Below, in pieces: positions 39,380-41,453 of a DNA stretch of 41,453 nt (position 1 is its first letter; every line of letters starts with the position of its first letter). The stretch spans positions 1 to 41,453 of the forward strand of contig JAFTGB010000053.1 of assembly GCA_017458125.1 (NCBI GenBank), written 5' to 3'. The position numbers were made by a program, and so were the translations under genes. The notes beneath the pieces were generated by a model. The model was given only the letters and a program-made list of their open reading frames with translations. It ran no database searches and was not told the DNA's origin. Source of the stretch: Prevotella sp. (GTDB lineage Bacteria; Bacteroidota; Bacteroidia; Bacteroidales; Bacteroidaceae).

Positions 39380-41191
39380 CTAATCAATAATTCTCACACC
39401 GCCCTTGTCGGCACTCGACACACTTTGGGCGTAGGCACGCAACGCCTTCGACACCTGGCGGCTGCGCTTGAGCGGCTGCTGAGGACGCTGGGCCAGCTCG
39501 TCGTCAGTGAGTTTGACATTGATGCTGCGCGAAGGTATGTCGATGACGATGATGTCGCCGTCCTTTATCTTGCCTATGTTACCGCCATTGGCGGCCTCGG
39601 GCGAGATGTGGCCGATGCTGAGTCCGCTGGTTCCGCCCGAGAAACGTCCGTCGGTAATGAGCGCACACTCCTTGCCCATGTGCATCGACTTGATGTAGCT
39701 GGTGGGATAAAGCATCTCCTGCATGCCGGGGCCTCCCTTCGGACCCTCGTGGGTGATGACCACGCAGTCGCCTTTCTTCACCTTGCCTCCTAAGATGCCG
39801 TCGCAGGCATCCTCCTGAGAGTCGAAGACCACGGCGGGTCCCTCAAAGTGCCACAGGGCTGCATCGACACCGGCGGTCTTGACTACGCAGCCGTCCTGGG
39901 CAATATTGCCGAAAAGCACTGCCAGTCCGCCGTCGCGGGTATAGGCATGCTCGATGTCACGGATACAGCCATTCGCGCGGTCGGTGTCTAACGTGTCGTA
40001 GCATTCCGACTGAGAACCCATGGTGGTGGAGAAGCGGCCGCCGGGTGCCGAGAAATAGATGTGGGCAGGATGCGGCATCTGCGGCTTGTCAGCAATGGGG
40101 GCGATGTCGTAGGTGTCCATGGCTTCCTGAAGCGTAAAGCCGTCAACACGCAGGACCGAACCGTCGATGAGTCCGCCCTTGTTGAGCTCGCGCAGGATGC
40201 CTAAGATGCCACCGGCACGGCCGCACTCCTGCACGCTGTACTTCTGCGTGTTGGGAGCCAGCTTGCACAGGCACGGGGTCTTGCGGCTCAGCGCGTCAAT
40301 GTCCTTCATGGTGAAGTCGACGCCAGCCTCCTGAGCTACAGCCAACAGGTGGAGCACGGTGTTGGTGCTTCCGCCCATGGCGATGTCGAGCGTCATGGCG
40401 TTGAGGAAAGCCTGACGGGTAGCAATGCTGCGCGGCAGCACGCTGTCGTCACCGTCCTCGTAATAGGCCAGCGCATTCTTCACCACCTGACGGGCGGCCT
40501 GACGGAAGAGTTCTATACGATTGGAGTGGGTAGCCAGTATGGTTCCGTTGCCGGGCAGCGAGAGTCCGATGGCCTCGGTCAGCGAGTTCATGGAGTTGGC
40601 CGTGAACATGCCTGAACAAGAGCCGCAACCCGGACAGGCGCAATGCTCAATCTCGCGCATCTCGTCGTCGGTCACCGTAGGGTCGGCGCCTTTCACCATG
40701 GCCGTAATCAGGTCGGCATTCTCGCCACGCCAGCGACCGGCCTCCATGGGGCCGCCTGAGCAGAAGACGGCAGGGATGTTCAGCCGCATGGCAGCCATCA
40801 GCATACCGGGCGTCACCTTGTCGCAGTTCGAGATGCAAATCATGGCATCGGCCTTGTGGGCGTTGACCATATACTCCACCGAGTCGGCAATGATGTCGCG
40901 CGAGGGCAGCGAGTAGAGCATGCCGTCATGACCCATGGCGATGCCATCGTCAATGGCAATGGTGTTGAACTCGGCGGCATAACAGCCCATGCGCTCTATC
41001 TCCTCACGGACTATCTGGCCAATCTCATGCAGATGAGTGTGTCCAGGAACAAACTGGGTAAACGAGTTGACTACGGCAATGATGGGTTTGCCAAACTGTT
41101 CCTGCTTCATACCTGTGGCTACCCAAAGGGCGCGGGCGCCAGCCATTCTTCTACCTTCGGTGCATACTGCACTGCGCAACGGATGTTTCAT
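39380..41191 (-). CDS. ilvD: Dihydroxy-acid dehydratase
   Basis: A 603-residue iron-sulfur enzyme that dehydrates dihydroxy-isovalerate and -methylvalerate. The cluster ligands are Cys123 in [11 protein letters not shown] and Cys192 in [15 protein letters not shown]; Asp81/Asp82 bind Mg2+. The N-terminus [20 protein letters not shown] is family-typical, supporting ATG 41191. It leads ilvD-ilvB-ilvN-thioesterase-OMP from the promoter at 41226. Confidence 0.97.
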   Translation of the reverse strand: MKHPLRSAVCTEGRRMAGARALWVATGMKQEQFGKPIIAVVNSFTQFVPGHTHLHEIGQIVREEIERMGCYAAEFNTIAIDDGIAMGHDGMLYSLPSRDIIADSVEYMVNAHKADAMICISNCDKVTPGMLMAAMRLNIPAVFCSGGPMEAGRWRGENADLITAMVKGADPTVTDDEMREIEHCACPGCGSCSGMFTANSMNSLTEAIGLSLPGNGTILATHSNRIELFRQAARQVVKNALAYYEDGDDSVLPRSIATRQAFLNAMTLDIAMGGSTNTVLHLLAVAQEAGVDFTMKDIDALSRKTPCLCKLAPNTQKYSVQECGRAGGILGILRELNKGGLIDGSVLRVDGFTLQEAMDTYDIAPIADKPQMPHPAHIYFSAPGGRFSTTMGSQSECYDTLDTDRANGCIRDIEHAYTRDGGLAVLFGNIAQDGCVVKTAGVDAALWHFEGPAVVFDSQEDACDGILGGKVKKGDCVVITHEGPKGGPGMQEMLYPTSYIKSMHMGKECALITDGRFSGGTSGLSIGHISPEAANGGNIGKIKDGDIIVIDIPSRSINVKLTDDELAQRPQQPLKRSRQVSKALRAYAQSVSSADKGGVRIID

Positions 41192-41225
41192 TTCTTCTTT
41201 ATCAGTTTTTGTCTATTTTAGCTTG

Positions 41226-41233
41226 CAAAGTTA
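41226..41233 (-). promoter_or_regulatory. ilvD promoter -7 box
   Basis: The minus strand reads TAACTTTG with TTGG 19 nt upstream as -33. The leader would be about 30 nt, with no visible attenuator. Confidence 0.65.
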
Positions 41234-41314
41234 CACTTTTTCCACCTAACAGCCAACTTTTTGGAACTTTTTCTTGCTCTTCAGTAGACAACGACTCCAT
41301 GAAGAAGAAGTTGA

Positions 41315-41453
41315 GGGTGTGTCAAAATGGGCTAATTAATTCCTCCCCTTGGAAAGGGGAGGTTAGGAGGGGTTGATTTCATCGACGAATATGTTATATT
41401 TACCTGCGAATTATCAACCACCCCCCGCCCCTCCTTTCCAAGGAGGGGAGTTA
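41315..41453. repeat. Hairpin-rich interspersed repeat, copy 2 (cut by window edge)
   Basis: The left end is GGGTGTGTCAAAATG (41315-41329), the inverse of 127-141. From 41332 it matches positions 1-122 with two substitutions, in the same orientation. Its left end lies about 80 bp upstream of the ilvD promoter. Confidence 0.85.

Noticed and set aside
39221-39793. Plus-strand frame with a Tyr-Ser-Ile/Leu repeat resembling a repeat protein
   Set aside because: The repeat is only the 9-nt intergenic tract read through; the rest is antisense to ilvD and ilvB.

Overview
The window is 41.5 kb of bacterial chromosome from the Bacteroidota, most likely the Prevotellaceae (Prevotella/Segatella-like). 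The evidence is the gene content (ilv cluster with an embedded acyl-ACP thioesterase, HU-CCDC81/SPOR protein, gyrA followed by a TPR gene, Bacteroidales-type RlmD), lipoproteins and OMPs ending in aromatic residues, and many promoters of the Bacteroidota form TTTG-N19/20-TAnnTTTG. About 38 protein genes are supported, plus two gene remnants. I see no tRNA, rRNA or CRISPR.

Layout: 1-141 and 41315-41453 are two direct copies of a small hairpin-rich repeat that bound the whole window, suggesting it is a contig or segment ending in repeats. 172-5000 (minus strand) holds phosphoglucomutase, a TPR protein, a lipoprotein and a small membrane protein; the last two are preceded by a region (about 4790-4972) that can fold into a long branched rod, either a structured leader or a 6S-like RNA. 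5075-12425 looks like a decayed integrative island: its two ends carry an identical 42-bp copy of the 3' end of the TPR gene that follows gyrA, each next to a terminator, and an integrase remnant lies just inside one end. Its cargo is a redox/metal set: two cysteine-containing FMN reductases, a deleted radical SAM gene, an MBL hydrolase, a NifX-like protein with a His-rich tail, a C_GCAxxG_C_C protein, CrcB, a DUF389 membrane protein, YbjQ-like and TIGR04076 proteins, and a divergent alpha/beta hydrolase.

12394-24430: gyrA and its TPR partner, a nitrilase-DUF4738-Ugd-RfbC operon, HU/SPOR and FHA genes, an EamA transporter, truA and a lytic transglycosylase. 24490-31608 (plus): hisG-hisD-hisC followed immediately by an MFS transporter, then rlmD and a porin. 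31569-41233 (minus): O-antigen flippase, inositol-phosphatase family gene, ilvC, then a 198-bp tract of 22-bp tandem repeats, an OMP, acyl-ACP thioesterase, ilvN, ilvB and ilvD. IlvD, IlvB, IlvN and IlvC together cover most of branched-chain amino acid synthesis.

The least explained pattern is a family of intergenic spacers built of 7-nt (once 9-nt) imperfect tandem units that run up to the start codon of the downstream gene (hisD, hisC, the EamA gene, the inositol phosphatase, ilvB, and more loosely gyrA). A period-7 tract of the same kind lies inside the rlmD coding sequence. The unit sequences differ but the period is kept, which suggests a shared generating process or a shared role in translation.
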